This document shows, one piece after another, positions 18,696-27,566 of a DNA stretch of 64,000 bases (position 1 is its first letter; every line of letters starts with the position of its first letter). The DNA lies in the NCBI RefSeq assembly GCF_029760895.1, contig NZ_CP121679.1, forward strand, positions 4,446,001 to 4,510,000, written 5' to 3'. The DNA is from Ancylobacter sp. WKF20. Lineage in GTDB: Bacteria > Pseudomonadota > Alphaproteobacteria > Rhizobiales > Xanthobacteraceae. Position numbers and translations under genes: made by a program. Below the pieces are notes generated by a model that saw only the letters and a program-made list of their open reading frames with translations, had not been told where the DNA came from and ran no database searches.

Positions 18696-19397
18696 TTACC
18701 CGCCGGATTCCAGCGTCCGGCGGGTGACCTGCCAGCCCTTGAGATGATGGGTACGCAGGATTTCCCGCAGCAGCGCGCCCTCGCGCTGCTGCAGCGCGTC
18801 GAGGATCTGCGCATGTTCCGCCACCGCCCGCGCCCAGCGCTCGGGTGAGCGGTTGCCGGCGAAGCGGTAACGGCGGATGCGGGCGCTCTCGGTGCGGTAC
18901 ACCCGCGACAGAGCCGCATTGTGCGCGCCATCGACGATGCGCTGGTGAATGTCCTGATTGAGGTGGAAATAACCCATCAGGTCGCCCGCTCTCTGGCACG
19001 CAAGCATGCGGGCGTGCAGCCCGGCGATGGCCTCGATCTCCTCCGGCGTCGCCCGCGCGCAGGCAAGTTCCGCCGCCACGCTCTCCAGTCCGATCAGCAC
19101 CTCGATCGCCGCCTCGACCTCGGCGAGCGACAGCGCCACCACCTCCGCGCCCCGATTGGGCACGATGCGCACCAGCCCTTCCGCCTCCAGGATCTTGAAC
19201 GCCTCGCGCAGCGGCGTGCGGGTGACGCCGAGTCGCTCGGTCAGCATGCGCTCGGAGATGCGCGCCCCGGCCGCCAGCTCGCCGGCGATGATCATGTCGC
19301 GGATGCGCTCGACCACCCGCATCGCCGCCCGGCCGCGCGGCAAGGCGGAGGTGGCGACGTCGTCGGCGGTGTCCGGGGCTTCATCGTCAAGTTGCAT
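18696..19397 (-). CDS. GntR-family regulator, FadR/FCD subfamily
   Basis: 233 residues: a winged helix (about 25-90, with ISERMLTERLGVTRTPLREAF) and an all-helical FCD effector domain (about 100-220). FCD proteins usually sense small carboxylic acids. It is convergent with fruA (15 bp apart) and divergent from the COG4091 protein gene, which it probably controls. ATTGCATNCAA repeats lie at its start codon and about 60 bases further on. The effector is unknown. Confidence 0.82.
   Translation of the reverse strand: MQLDDEAPDTADDVATSALPRGRAAMRVVERIRDMIIAGELAAGARISERMLTERLGVTRTPLREAFKILEAEGLVRIVPNRGAEVVALSLAEVEAAIEVLIGLESVAAELACARATPEEIEAIAGLHARMLACQRAGDLMGYFHLNQDIHQRIVDGAHNAALSRVYRTESARIRRYRFAGNRSPERWARAVAEHAQILDALQQREGALLREILRTHHLKGWQVTRRTLESGG
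18699..18724. terminator. Hairpin at the convergent fruA/GntR ends
   Basis: A perfect 9-bp stem, CCCGCCGGA (18699-18707) against TCCGGCGGG (18716-18724), with an 8-base loop. It sits just after the fruA stop and overlaps the last codons of the GntR gene. There is no T-run, so an intrinsic terminator is uncertain. Confidence 0.4.
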
Positions 19398-19465
19398 GCA
19401 ATAGGTCTCTCATATCTGCCTTTTGACGTCCACCGACTTGACGCATCGGTACAATTGCATTCAAT
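19392..19465. promoter_or_regulatory. Repeated ATTGCATNCAA motif between GntR gene and COG4091 gene
   Basis: TTGCATGCAA (19392-19401, a perfect palindrome, on the GntR start codon) and ATTGCATTCAAT (19454-19465) are near-identical sites in the divergent promoter region. Two matching sites between a GntR gene and its neighbour suggest operators for that regulator. Confidence 0.45.
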
Positions 19466-19656
19466 ATGACGGAAAGAAGCGATGAATAAGGCTCCTGCCC
19501 TGCCTTTGGCGGGCTGATTGCCGACAAAAATCGCTGGGAGAGGGCAGGGGACCGGTTTCCATCAGGCCGGACGTCGCCTGCTGCATGCAACGCCAACGCC
19601 GCGCGGGATTCGCCTCACGCCTCAGTCCGGCGCGCGCGGGTGACAAAGGGACGGCC

Positions 19657-21081
19657 ATGAACTTCCACCGCTACTTCGCCACTGAGCGCCCGCCGGTCGA
19701 GACCTGCATCGTCGGCACGGGCGGCTTTGGCCGCAGCTTCCTGGCGCAGGGCCTCCGCGTGCCGATGATGCGGGCGCGCGTGGCGGTGGACCGCGAGGCG
19801 GACATTGCCGCCGCCTCGCTCAAGGCGGTGGGCATCGCGCCGCGCCGCATCCATATCTGCCGCAGCGCCGCCGAGGCCAAAGCCGCCTATGAGGCCGGCG
19901 ATTTCATCGCGGCGGATGATCTCGCTTTGGTGCTCGATCTGCCCATCGAGGTCGTCGTCGAGGCGACCGGCCACCCGGAGGCGGGCGCCCGCCATTCCCG
20001 CCTCGCCATCGAGGCCGGGCGCCATCTCGCCCTTGTCTCCAAGGAGGTGGACAGCGTCATCGGCCCGGTGCTGGCGCATCTGGCGGCCGAGCGCGGGCGC
20101 GTCGCGACGCCGGTGGATGGCGACCAGCCGAGCCTGCTGATCGGCCTCATCACCTGGGCGCAGACGCTGGGGCTGGAGATTATCGCCGCCGGCAAGTCGA
20201 GCGAATATGACTTCACCTTCGATGCCGCCAGCGGCCTCGTCACCAGCAATGGCCGCACGCTGGCCGCGCCGGGCTTCCGCGACGCCTGGGCGCTGGGCGA
20301 GCGCCCGGTGGCGGACATCGTCGCGGCCCGTGCCGCCGCTGCTGCCGCCTTGCCGCAGCGGGCGGTGCCGGATCTGTGCGAGCTTCTTGTCGTCGCCAAC
20401 GCCACCGGCTTCACGCCCGACCGCCCGGACCTGCACGCCCCCATCGCCCGCATCCCGGAAGTGCCCACCGTGCTCTCACTGGCGGAGGAGGGCGGTCTGC
20501 TCGCCGGCGAGCGGCGGCTCGACGTGTTCCATTGCCTGCGCGCGCCGGATGAGGCGAGCTTCGCCGGCGGGGTGTTCGTGCTGGTGCGCTGCACCGATGC
20601 GGACAGCTGGGCCATGCTGGCGGAGAAGGGGCATCCGGTGAGCCGCAGTGGCCGCACGGCGATGATCTACATTCCCCGCCATCTGCTGGGCGTCGAGGCG
20701 GCGACCAGCGTGCTGGAGGCGGCGCTGCGCGGGGCTTCCAGCGGCGGTCTCGCGCCACGCCCGCATCTCGATCTCGTGGCGCGGGCAACGCGCGATCTTG
20801 CCGCCGGCAGCGTGCTGGAGATGGGCGGCCATCATCACACGATCGAGGGCACGCAGGCCGAGCTGGTGCCCGGCGCGCCGCTTGAGGAGGATACGCCCGC
20901 GCCCTTCTACCTCGCGGCCAATTGCCGTCTGGCCCGGCCGGTGGCGCGTGGGCAGGCCATCACCTTTGGCGACATCGAGGTGCCCGAGGGGTCCGAACTT
21001 CTGGCGCTGCGTCGCCGGCAGGATGCGCTGTTCTTCGGCGCACCGGCACCGGCACCGGCGCGCGTCGCGGAGGCGGTGTGA
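19657..21081 (+). CDS. COG4091 oxidoreductase (homoserine-dehydrogenase-like, C-terminal SAF domain)
   Basis: 474 residues. An N-terminal Rossmann NAD(P) domain opens with TCIVGTGGFGRSFLAQG (near residue 14), followed by VVVEATGHPEAGARHS and SKEVDSVIGP. The C-terminal ~80 residues (LAANCRLARPVARGQAITFGD) form a SAF-like domain. The family is annotated as predicted homoserine dehydrogenase, but its studied member is DRL of Brucella abortus, which makes methylerythritol phosphate from deoxyxylulose phosphate. Between two GntR regulators and next to sugar-acid genes, a catabolic role on a branched or phosphorylated sugar acid is more likely here. AAAGGGA precedes the chosen ATG. Confidence 0.75.
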   Translation: MNFHRYFATERPPVETCIVGTGGFGRSFLAQGLRVPMMRARVAVDREADIAAASLKAVGIAPRRIHICRSAAEAKAAYEAGDFIAADDLALVLDLPIEVVVEATGHPEAGARHSRLAIEAGRHLALVSKEVDSVIGPVLAHLAAERGRVATPVDGDQPSLLIGLITWAQTLGLEIIAAGKSSEYDFTFDAASGLVTSNGRTLAAPGFRDAWALGERPVADIVAARAAAAAALPQRAVPDLCELLVVANATGFTPDRPDLHAPIARIPEVPTVLSLAEEGGLLAGERRLDVFHCLRAPDEASFAGGVFVLVRCTDADSWAMLAEKGHPVSRSGRTAMIYIPRHLLGVEAATSVLEAALRGASSGGLAPRPHLDLVARATRDLAAGSVLEMGGHHHTIEGTQAELVPGAPLEEDTPAPFYLAANCRLARPVARGQAITFGDIEVPEGSELLALRRRQDALFFGAPAPAPARVAEAV

Positions 21082-21110
21082 TGGCGAGCGCGGCCCGGCG
21101 GGTCGTCGCC

Positions 21111-21848
21111 TCAGAGCGCGGCGCGGGTCTCCGGGCGCAGCTTCATCGCCTGCAGCGTGGTCTCGTGCACGCGGGTGATGTGCCGGTTCATCGCCGCTGC
21201 CGCCGCATCCGCGTCATGCGCGGTCAACGCCGCGAGGATGAGGCGGTGATCGTCGATCGAGACGCGCACCGCGCCCGGCACCAGCAGCGCCACGCGGCGA
21301 TAGGCCAGCGCGTAGCCATAGGCATCGACCAGGAAATGCGCGAGCAGCTCATTGCCGCCGGCACGGTAGATGAGCTGGTGAAACTCGGCGTCGGAGATCT
21401 GGAAGCGGACGGGATCCTCGCTCATCGCGTCCTGCGCCTCGACGAGGCCGGCGAGGCGCTGCAGCGTATCGGCATCGATGCGCGTCGCCGCCTCGCGCAC
21501 CACGAAGCCTTCGACCAACTGGCGGGCGCGGTAGACATCTTCCGCGCCATAGCGCGACAGCTCGGTCGCGTCGGCGAATTGCGAGTGGCCGAAGCCTTCC
21601 GTGCCGATGATGCGGGTGCGCGCGCCCTGCGAAATCTCCACCATGCCGATGGCGGCGAGCATCTGCACCGCGCCGCGTACCGTCTCGCGGCTGACATCGA
21701 GCATCTGCGCCAGCTCGCGCTCGCTGGGCAGCTCGTCGCCCACCCGCAGCAGGCCGGACTGGATCATATGCGCGATGCGCTCGGCGATCTGCTCGCGCAT
21801 GGTGCGTTTGGACAGTTGCTGCTTGAGAGCCGGCAAATCCTGCAACAT
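21111..21848 (-). CDS. GntR-family regulator, FadR/FCD subfamily, of the sugar-acid operon
   Basis: 245 residues: winged helix with LPSERELAQMLDVSRETVRGAV (about 40-62) and an FCD domain (about 95-230) whose acidic/His residues (DAEFHQ, NRHITRVHE) would bind metal and a carboxylate ligand. It is convergent with the COG4091 gene and divergent from the tctC-led operon. A 23-base palindrome overlaps that operon's promoter, so this protein is the probable repressor of the whole sugar-acid operon. Effector likely the imported acid or a 2-keto-3-deoxy intermediate (inference). Confidence 0.83.
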   Translation of the reverse strand: MLQDLPALKQQLSKRTMREQIAERIAHMIQSGLLRVGDELPSERELAQMLDVSRETVRGAVQMLAAIGMVEISQGARTRIIGTEGFGHSQFADATELSRYGAEDVYRARQLVEGFVVREAATRIDADTLQRLAGLVEAQDAMSEDPVRFQISDAEFHQLIYRAGGNELLAHFLVDAYGYALAYRRVALLVPGAVRVSIDDHRLILAALTAHDADAAAAAMNRHITRVHETTLQAMKLRPETRAAL

Positions 21849-21973
21849 GCGCGTGTACGTCCCCCCGGTCGTGTCTCGGCCTGTTTCGTGGCGCGCCTTG
21901 GCGGGCGACGCTCGCGAATAGTAGCCCGGCGCGGGCTCCTGTCATTATTCTAAACATTTTTTGCGATTGGTCT

Positions 21974-22001
21974 ACTGGACTGGTGACCGGTCCAGTTGAC
22001 A
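21974..22001. promoter_or_regulatory. GntR operator-like palindrome and -35 box of the sugar-acid operon
   Basis: ACTGGACTGGTG and CACCGGTCCAGT-like halves make a 23-base near-perfect dyad at 21974-21996 (arms ACTGGAC and GTCCAGT, core GGT-ACC). Its last base is the first of TTGACA (21996-22001), a perfect -35 box, with CAGATT 17 bases later as a possible -10. FadR-subfamily operators often contain a GGT-N-ACC core. The site is midway between the GntR gene and tctC. Confidence 0.6.
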
Positions 22002-22082
22002 AGTTGGACGACCCTAGCCAGATTGGCGCTCACAACGGCGCCCAAGACCGTTTCGGATGGAAACCACCCAAGGAGATCTGCG

Positions 22083-23108
22083 ATGCGCCTCACCATCGCG
22101 ACGGCCCCCATGGCCGCGTGCCTCGCTGCCGCCAGCCTTGTCGCCACCAGTCTCGTAGCCGGCTCAGTTCCTGCCGCCGCCGACTGGCAGCCGAACCGCC
22201 CGGTGGAGTTCATCGTCGCCTCCGGCCCCGGCGGCGGCACCGACCAGTTCGCCCGCCTGATCCAGTCGATCATCCAGAAGCACGAGCTGATGAGCGTGCC
22301 GGTGGTCGTCTCCAACAAGGGCGGCGGCGCCGGCTCGGAAGCCTTCGTCTATGGCAAGGGCGCGGCTGGCGACGCCACCAAGGTAGTCTTCGGCACCAAT
22401 AATGAGTGGCTGCTGCCGCTGGTGACCAAGGTCGGCTACCAGAGCAGCGACCTGCGCCCCGTCGCCTCCATGGCGGTGGACGAGTTCATCCTGTGGACCA
22501 ACACCGAGACGCCCTACAAGACCGCGGCCGAGTTCATCGCCGCCGCCCGCACGCAGGAAGGCGGCCTCAAGGTCGCCGGCAGCCAGTCCAAGGACACCGA
22601 CCAGATCCTGGTGCGGCGCCTGGAGAAAGCGGCGGGCGTGAAGTTCACCTATGTGCCCTTCAAGTCCGGCGGCGAGGCGGCGGTGCAGCTCGCCGGCGCG
22701 CATGTGCAGGCCAACACCAACAATCCGCAGGAGAATGTCGGCCAGTGGAAGGCTGGCAAGGTGCGCCCGCTCTGCGTCTTCGCCCCGCAGCGGCTCACCT
22801 ATAAGGAAGTTGTCGCCGACAACATGTCCTGGGCCGACATCCCGACCTGCGTCGAGGCGGGCATTCCGCTCGAAAGCTACCAGATGCCGCGCACCGTGTG
22901 GCTGCCCAAGGACACCACCGACGAGCAGGTCGCCTATTACGCGGGCGTGCTCGACAAGGTGCGCCAGGCGCCCGAGTGGAAGGACTGGCTCGCCCGCACC
23001 TCGCAGAGCGAATCCTTCGTCACCGGCGCCGCGCTCGCCGACACCATCAAGCAGGACGAGGCGAAGAACCGCGTCCAGTTCGCCGAGGATGGCTGGCTCG
23101 TCAACTGA
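22083..23108 (+). CDS. tctC: Tripartite tricarboxylate transporter (TTT) binding protein, TctC family
   Basis: 341 residues. A signal peptide ends near PAAADWQP; the mature part has the TctC/Bug signatures PVEFIVASGPGGGTDQFAR and the NKGGGAGSEA loop. It would bind a carboxylated compound in the periplasm and feed the TctA/TctB membrane pair encoded just downstream. AAGGAGAT lies 6-7 bases before ATG 22083. First gene of a 12-gene plus-strand operon; 152 bases separate it from tctB. Confidence 0.87.
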   Translation: MRLTIATAPMAACLAAASLVATSLVAGSVPAAADWQPNRPVEFIVASGPGGGTDQFARLIQSIIQKHELMSVPVVVSNKGGGAGSEAFVYGKGAAGDATKVVFGTNNEWLLPLVTKVGYQSSDLRPVASMAVDEFILWTNTETPYKTAAEFIAAARTQEGGLKVAGSQSKDTDQILVRRLEKAAGVKFTYVPFKSGGEAAVQLAGAHVQANTNNPQENVGQWKAGKVRPLCVFAPQRLTYKEVVADNMSWADIPTCVEAGIPLESYQMPRTVWLPKDTTDEQVAYYAGVLDKVRQAPEWKDWLARTSQSESFVTGAALADTIKQDEAKNRVQFAEDGWLVN

Positions 23109-23260
23109 GCCCGCCGGCCGCTCCTCCCGCGGAGTCTTCTCGGCACAGCCCCCTCGTGTCGAGCCAGTCGCGTCTGGAGCCCTTGGGTGCCGGCCCGTCC
23201 GGCACCTCCTTTATCCCGCGCGGGACACCGCGCCCCCTGTCATGACCCGGACCCTGAGCG

Positions 23261-23737
23261 ATGCTGGCACGACGGCGATCGATGGAACTCGGCACCGCGG
23301 TGGCGGTCGCCATCTTTGGCGGCATCGTCGCCACGGAGAGCCTCGGCCATGACACGGGCTGGGGCGAGACCGGGCCGGGCGCCGGCTATTTCCCCTTCCG
23401 CATCGGCCTCCTCCTGATCGCGGTCAGCGTCGGCATCTTCCTGCAGGCGCTGAAGTCGGACCGCGAGGAGAGCTTTGTCTCCCGCGAGGAGCTGGCCTCC
23501 AGCCTCGCCGTCTTCGTCCCGACGGCGGTGCTGGTCGCCGTCATGCCGTGGCTCGGCTGCTACGTGCCGTCTTTCGCCTATCTGGTCTTCATGATGCGGC
23601 GCCATGGCGGCTATCCGTGGCTGCGCTCGCTCGCCACCTCCGCCACCGTCATCGCCGTGTTCTTCGCCGTCTTCGAGCTCTGGTTCCGCGTGCCGCTGGC
23701 CAAGGGACCGCTCGAAAACGCCCTCGGCATCTACTGA
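23261..23737 (+). CDS. tctB: TTT transporter small membrane subunit, TctB family
   Basis: 158 residues with four hydrophobic segments (about 8-25, 45-62, 85-105, 120-142), the TctB/DUF1468 topology. The family stretch GAGYFPFRIGLLLIAVSVGIF is present. It would form the membrane part of the TTT importer with TctA, which starts 12 bases downstream. No strong ribosome site precedes ATG 23261; an internal ATG at MELGTAV (residue 8) is an alternative start. Confidence 0.83.
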   Translation: MLARRRSMELGTAVAVAIFGGIVATESLGHDTGWGETGPGAGYFPFRIGLLLIAVSVGIFLQALKSDREESFVSREELASSLAVFVPTAVLVAVMPWLGCYVPSFAYLVFMMRRHGGYPWLRSLATSATVIAVFFAVFELWFRVPLAKGPLENALGIY

Positions 23738-23749
23738 GGACGCTGGCCT

Positions 23750-25255
23750 ATGTCCGATTTCGCCTCGCTCCTCGTCGGTTTCCAGACCGCCTTCACCACC
23801 TATCATATCGCCATCATGGTGGGTGGCGTGCTGCTCGGCATCCTGGTTGGCGTGCTCCCCGGCCTCGGCGCGCCGAACGGCGTGTCGCTGCTGCTGCCGC
23901 TGACCTTCTCGATGGATCCGGTCAGCGCCATCATCCTGCTCTCCTCCATGTATTGGGGCGCGCTGTTCGGCGGCTCGACCACGTCGATCCTGTTCAACAT
24001 CCCCGGCGAGCCGTCCTCCGTCGCCACGACCTTCGACGGCTACCCGATGGCCCGCGCCGGCAAGCCGACCGAGGCGCTGGCCACCGCCTTCAGCGCCGCC
24101 GGCTTCGGCGCGCTGGTCGGCGTGATTCTGGTGACGCTGCTCGCCAACTCCATCGCCGGCATCGCGCTGCGCTTCTCCTCGCCGGAATACTTCGCCGTCT
24201 ATCTTCTCGCCTTCTGCAGCTTCATCGGCATGGGCGGCGGCAACCCGCTGAAGACCGCCGCCTCGCTGCTGATCGGCCTGTCGCTGGCGGCGGTGGGCAT
24301 GGACACGGTGTCCGGCGAGATGCGCCTCACCTTCGGCAGCGACCAGCTGATCAAGGGCGTCACCTTCCTCGTGGCGGTGATCGGCCTGTTCGGCATCGGC
24401 GAGATCCTCATCACCGTCGAGCAGGGCCTGAAATTCGACGGCATCCGCACCAAGGTCGATCTCGCGACCGTGTTCCGCACCATGGCCTCCATGCCGCGCC
24501 ACTGGCTGGCGCTGATCCGCTCGACCATTATCGGCTGCTGGATGGGCATCACGCCGGGCGGGCCGACGGCGGCCTCCTTCATGTCCTATGGCGTCGCCCG
24601 CCGCTTCTCGCGCCGGCGCGATCATTTCGGCACTGGCGAGCCCGAGGGCATCGTCTCGCCCGAGGCGGCCGATCACTCGGCCGGCGTCTCGGCGCTGCTG
24701 CCCATGCTGGCGCTCGGCGTGCCCGGCTCGGCCACGGCGGCGGTGATGATGGGCGGGCTGATGATCTGGGGTCTCCAGCCCGGCCCGATGCTCTTCGTCG
24801 AGCAGCATGATTTCGTCTGGGGCCTCATCGCCTCCATGTACCTCGCCAATATCGTGGCGGTGGTGCTGGTGCTGGCGACCGTGCCGCTGTTCTCCTCGAT
24901 CCTGCGCATCCCCTTCGCCATCATCGGGCCGCTGATCATCGTGGTCTGCCTCACCGGCGCCTACACGGTCTCGAACAGCATGTTCGACGTGGTGCTGGCC
25001 ATGGTGTTCGGCGTCATCGGCTACGTCTTCAAGAAGCTCGACTACCCCATCGCCCCGCTCGTGCTCGCCATGGTGCTCGGCGACAAAGCGGAGGATGCGT
25101 TCCGCCAGTCGATGATCCTCTCGGACGGCTCGCTCGGCGTGTTCTGGAGCACCTCGATCGCCGGCACGCTGACCACGCTCGCCTTCGCCCTCGTTCTCTG
25201 GCCGCTCGCCGCGCGCTGTGTCGCCTGGCTGGCCGCCCGCCGCTCCCTTGCCTGA
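23750..25255 (+). CDS. tctA: TTT transporter large membrane subunit, TctA family
   Basis: 501 residues, about ten to twelve membrane segments. TctA hallmarks are GVLPGLGAPNGVSLLLPLTF near residue 35, the NIPGEPSSVATTFDGYPMA loop and TPGGPTAASFMSYGVA in the second half, which form the two inverted substrate motifs of this family. Uptake would be driven by the ion gradient with TctC delivering substrate. It ends 11 bases before the PdxA2 gene, in tight operon spacing. Confidence 0.88.
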   Translation: MSDFASLLVGFQTAFTTYHIAIMVGGVLLGILVGVLPGLGAPNGVSLLLPLTFSMDPVSAIILLSSMYWGALFGGSTTSILFNIPGEPSSVATTFDGYPMARAGKPTEALATAFSAAGFGALVGVILVTLLANSIAGIALRFSSPEYFAVYLLAFCSFIGMGGGNPLKTAASLLIGLSLAAVGMDTVSGEMRLTFGSDQLIKGVTFLVAVIGLFGIGEILITVEQGLKFDGIRTKVDLATVFRTMASMPRHWLALIRSTIIGCWMGITPGGPTAASFMSYGVARRFSRRRDHFGTGEPEGIVSPEAADHSAGVSALLPMLALGVPGSATAAVMMGGLMIWGLQPGPMLFVEQHDFVWGLIASMYLANIVAVVLVLATVPLFSSILRIPFAIIGPLIIVVCLTGAYTVSNSMFDVVLAMVFGVIGYVFKKLDYPIAPLVLAMVLGDKAEDAFRQSMILSDGSLGVFWSTSIAGTLTTLAFALVLWPLAARCVAWLAARRSLA

Positions 25256-25266
25256 AGGAGATCCTG

Positions 25267-26286
25267 ATGAAGCCCCGCATTGCCGTCGTTCTCGGCGACC
25301 CCGCCGGCATCGGTCCCGAGCTGGTCGCCCGCCTCATCAGCGACCCCGCCAACCGCGAGCGCGCCGACTTCCTCATCATCGCCGACCGGGCGGAGCTGGA
25401 GGAGGGGATGCGCATCGCCGGGGTGCGTTTCGACTACACGCTGACCACCGATCCGCGCGCCCATGACCGCGCGCCCGAGACCGCGCCCGGCACGCCGGTG
25501 CTGTGGGACTTCCGCGGCGCGGCCAACGCCCCGTTCGAGCGCGCCGTCGCCACCGCCAATGGCGGACGCTATGCGCTCGACACGCTGCAACAGGCCATCG
25601 ACCTCACCGTCGACGGCGTCACCGATGCGGTGTGTTTCGCCCCGCTCAACAAGCATTCCATGCATCTGGCCGGCCTCGCCCATGCCGACGAGACCCACTG
25701 GTTCGCCGAACTGCTCCAGCCCAACGGCCCGTTTGGCGAGCTCAACACGCTGGACGGGCTGTGGACCAGCCGCGTCACCAGCCATGTGGCGCTGAAGGAG
25801 GTGTCGGACCTCATCACCGAGGAGAAGATCCTCGGCGCCATCCGCCTCGCCAGCACGACGCTGCAAAAGGCGGGCGTGGCCGAGCCGCGCATCGCGGTGT
25901 GCGGGCTCAACCCGCATAATGGCGACAATGGCAGCTTCGGCCGCGAGGAAATCGACGTCATCGGCCCCGCCGTCGAGGCCGCAAAGGCGCAGGGTTTCCC
26001 GGTCATCGGCATGTACCCGGCCGACACGATCTTCCTGCGCGCCAAGGAGGTCGACGCTATCGTCACCATGTATCACGACCAGGGCCAGATCGCGATGAAG
26101 CTCATGGGCTTCTCGCGCGGCGTCACCGTGCATGGCGGCCTGCCCATTCCCATCGCCACGCCCGCCCATGGCACCGCCTTCGACATTTATGGCGAGGGCA
26201 AAGCCAATGTCGGCGCCACCCAGGCCGCCTTCGACATCCTCTGCGCCATGGCGCAGACCCGCCGCGCCACCCCGCGCGCGGCCTGA
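25267..26286 (+). CDS. PdxA-family NAD-dependent dehydrogenase (PdxA2-like, catabolic)
   Basis: 339 residues. It has the PdxA hallmarks GDPAGIGPE (residues 10-18) and three metal-binding histidines: H173 in TSHVALKEV, H217 in LNPHNGDNG, H270 in MYHDQGQ. PdxA oxidises 4-phosphohydroxythreonate and the keto acid decarboxylates; catabolic paralogues act on 4-phosphoerythronate/threonate or cyclic diols (TphB). The substrate loop differs from vitamin B6 PdxA (PLNKHSMHLAG) and the gene lies inside a sugar-acid operon. The OtnK kinase (DUF1537) normally paired with PdxA2 is absent, so its substrate may be unphosphorylated. AAGGAGAT precedes the ATG. Confidence 0.78.
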   Translation: MKPRIAVVLGDPAGIGPELVARLISDPANRERADFLIIADRAELEEGMRIAGVRFDYTLTTDPRAHDRAPETAPGTPVLWDFRGAANAPFERAVATANGGRYALDTLQQAIDLTVDGVTDAVCFAPLNKHSMHLAGLAHADETHWFAELLQPNGPFGELNTLDGLWTSRVTSHVALKEVSDLITEEKILGAIRLASTTLQKAGVAEPRIAVCGLNPHNGDNGSFGREEIDVIGPAVEAAKAQGFPVIGMYPADTIFLRAKEVDAIVTMYHDQGQIAMKLMGFSRGVTVHGGLPIPIATPAHGTAFDIYGEGKANVGATQAAFDILCAMAQTRRATPRAA

Positions 26287-26322
26287 ACCCTTCCCGCTCC
26301 GCCAACGCTCCCCGTGTGTCCC

Positions 26323-27495
26323 ATGAAGATCAAGAACGTCCGCACCCGCGTCTTTGAATGGAAGGGCAAGGTCGTCCCTCCGGCCCGCAACTTCTGCACC
26401 AACGCCGCCGACCAGCTTTTCGAGCGCGGCGACAATATGGGCAGCTTCCGCTTCCATGGCTGGCTGGTCTGCGAGATCGAGACCGAGGACGGCACGGTCG
26501 GCATCGGCAATGCCGCGCTCTCCCCGCGCGTCACCAAGGCGGCGATCGACGAGTATTACGCCCCGCTGCTCATCGGCGAGGATCCGTTCGACAACGAGTA
26601 TATCTGGCAGAAGATGTACCGCCGCTCGCATGCCTGGGGCCGCAAGGGCGTCGGCATGACCGCGATGAGCGCCATCGACATCGCCATCTGGGACCTGATG
26701 GGCAAGGAGGTCGGCAAGCCGGTCTTCAAGCTGCTGGGCGGGCGCACCAAGGAGAAGATCCGCTGCTACGCCTCCAAGCTCTACGGCCAGCCGCTGGATG
26801 ACCTCGCCCGCGAGGCGCAGTCCTATGTCGATCAGGGCTTCGACTCGGTGAAGATGCGCTTCGGCTGGGGCCCGCAGGACGGCCCGGCCGGCATGAAGAA
26901 GAACATCGACCTGGTGCGCACCGTGCGCGAGGTGATCGGCCCCGACCGTGACCTCATGTGCGAATGCTACATGGGCTGGACCTTCGAATACGCCAAGCGG
27001 ATGCTGCGCCTGCTCGAGCCCTTCAACATCCGCTGGCTGGAAGAGCCGGTGATCGCCGACGACATCGAGGGCTACAAGGAGCTGCGCAAGCTCGGCGTGC
27101 TGCCGATCTCGGGCGGCGAGCATGAGTTCACGCTGGCCGGCTTCCAGCAGCTCGTCGACCAGCGCGCGGTGGACGTGATCCAGTATGACACCAACCGCGT
27201 CGGCGGCATCACCGCCGCCCGCAAGATCAACGCGCTGGCCGAGGCCTATTCGATCCCGGTCATCCCCCATGCCGGCCAGATGCACAATTATCACCTGACC
27301 ATGTCGACGCTCGCCTCGCCCATGGCCGAGTTCTTCCCGGTGCATGACGTCGAGGTCGGCAACGAGCTGTTCTATTACATCTTCAAGGGCGACCCGCAGC
27401 CCGAGAACGGCTTCCTCCAGCTCGACGACAACCTGCCGGGCCTCGGCATCGAGCTGTCCGACGAGCACCTCAAGGACTTCAACATCATCGAGTGA
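26323..27495 (+). CDS. Enolase-superfamily sugar-acid dehydratase, rhamnonate-dehydratase-like
   Basis: 390 residues. The barrel carries the acid/base Lys in [12 protein letters not shown] (K177), metal ligands E214 (MCECYMGW), E240/E241 (WLEEP) and E266 (GGEHEFT), and the catalytic His of a His-Asp pair in IPHAGQ (H316, D289). The [13 protein letters not shown] segment and GGEHE site match the L-rhamnonate dehydratase group of the mandelate-racemase subgroup. It should remove water from an aldonic acid to give a 2-keto-3-deoxy acid. With the downstream dehydratase and semialdehyde dehydrogenase, a pentonate is the best guess. ATG 26323 is used; a GTG nine bases upstream is possible. Confidence 0.82.
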   Translation: MKIKNVRTRVFEWKGKVVPPARNFCTNAADQLFERGDNMGSFRFHGWLVCEIETEDGTVGIGNAALSPRVTKAAIDEYYAPLLIGEDPFDNEYIWQKMYRRSHAWGRKGVGMTAMSAIDIAIWDLMGKEVGKPVFKLLGGRTKEKIRCYASKLYGQPLDDLAREAQSYVDQGFDSVKMRFGWGPQDGPAGMKKNIDLVRTVREVIGPDRDLMCECYMGWTFEYAKRMLRLLEPFNIRWLEEPVIADDIEGYKELRKLGVLPISGGEHEFTLAGFQQLVDQRAVDVIQYDTNRVGGITAARKINALAEAYSIPVIPHAGQMHNYHLTMSTLASPMAEFFPVHDVEVGNELFYYIFKGDPQPENGFLQLDDNLPGLGIELSDEHLKDFNIIE

Positions 27496-27566
27496 CGCGC
27501 GCCAACGCGGCACGATCTCGGGCGCGCCCTCGACGGCGCGCCCCCATCCATAAAGGGGAAACGCCA

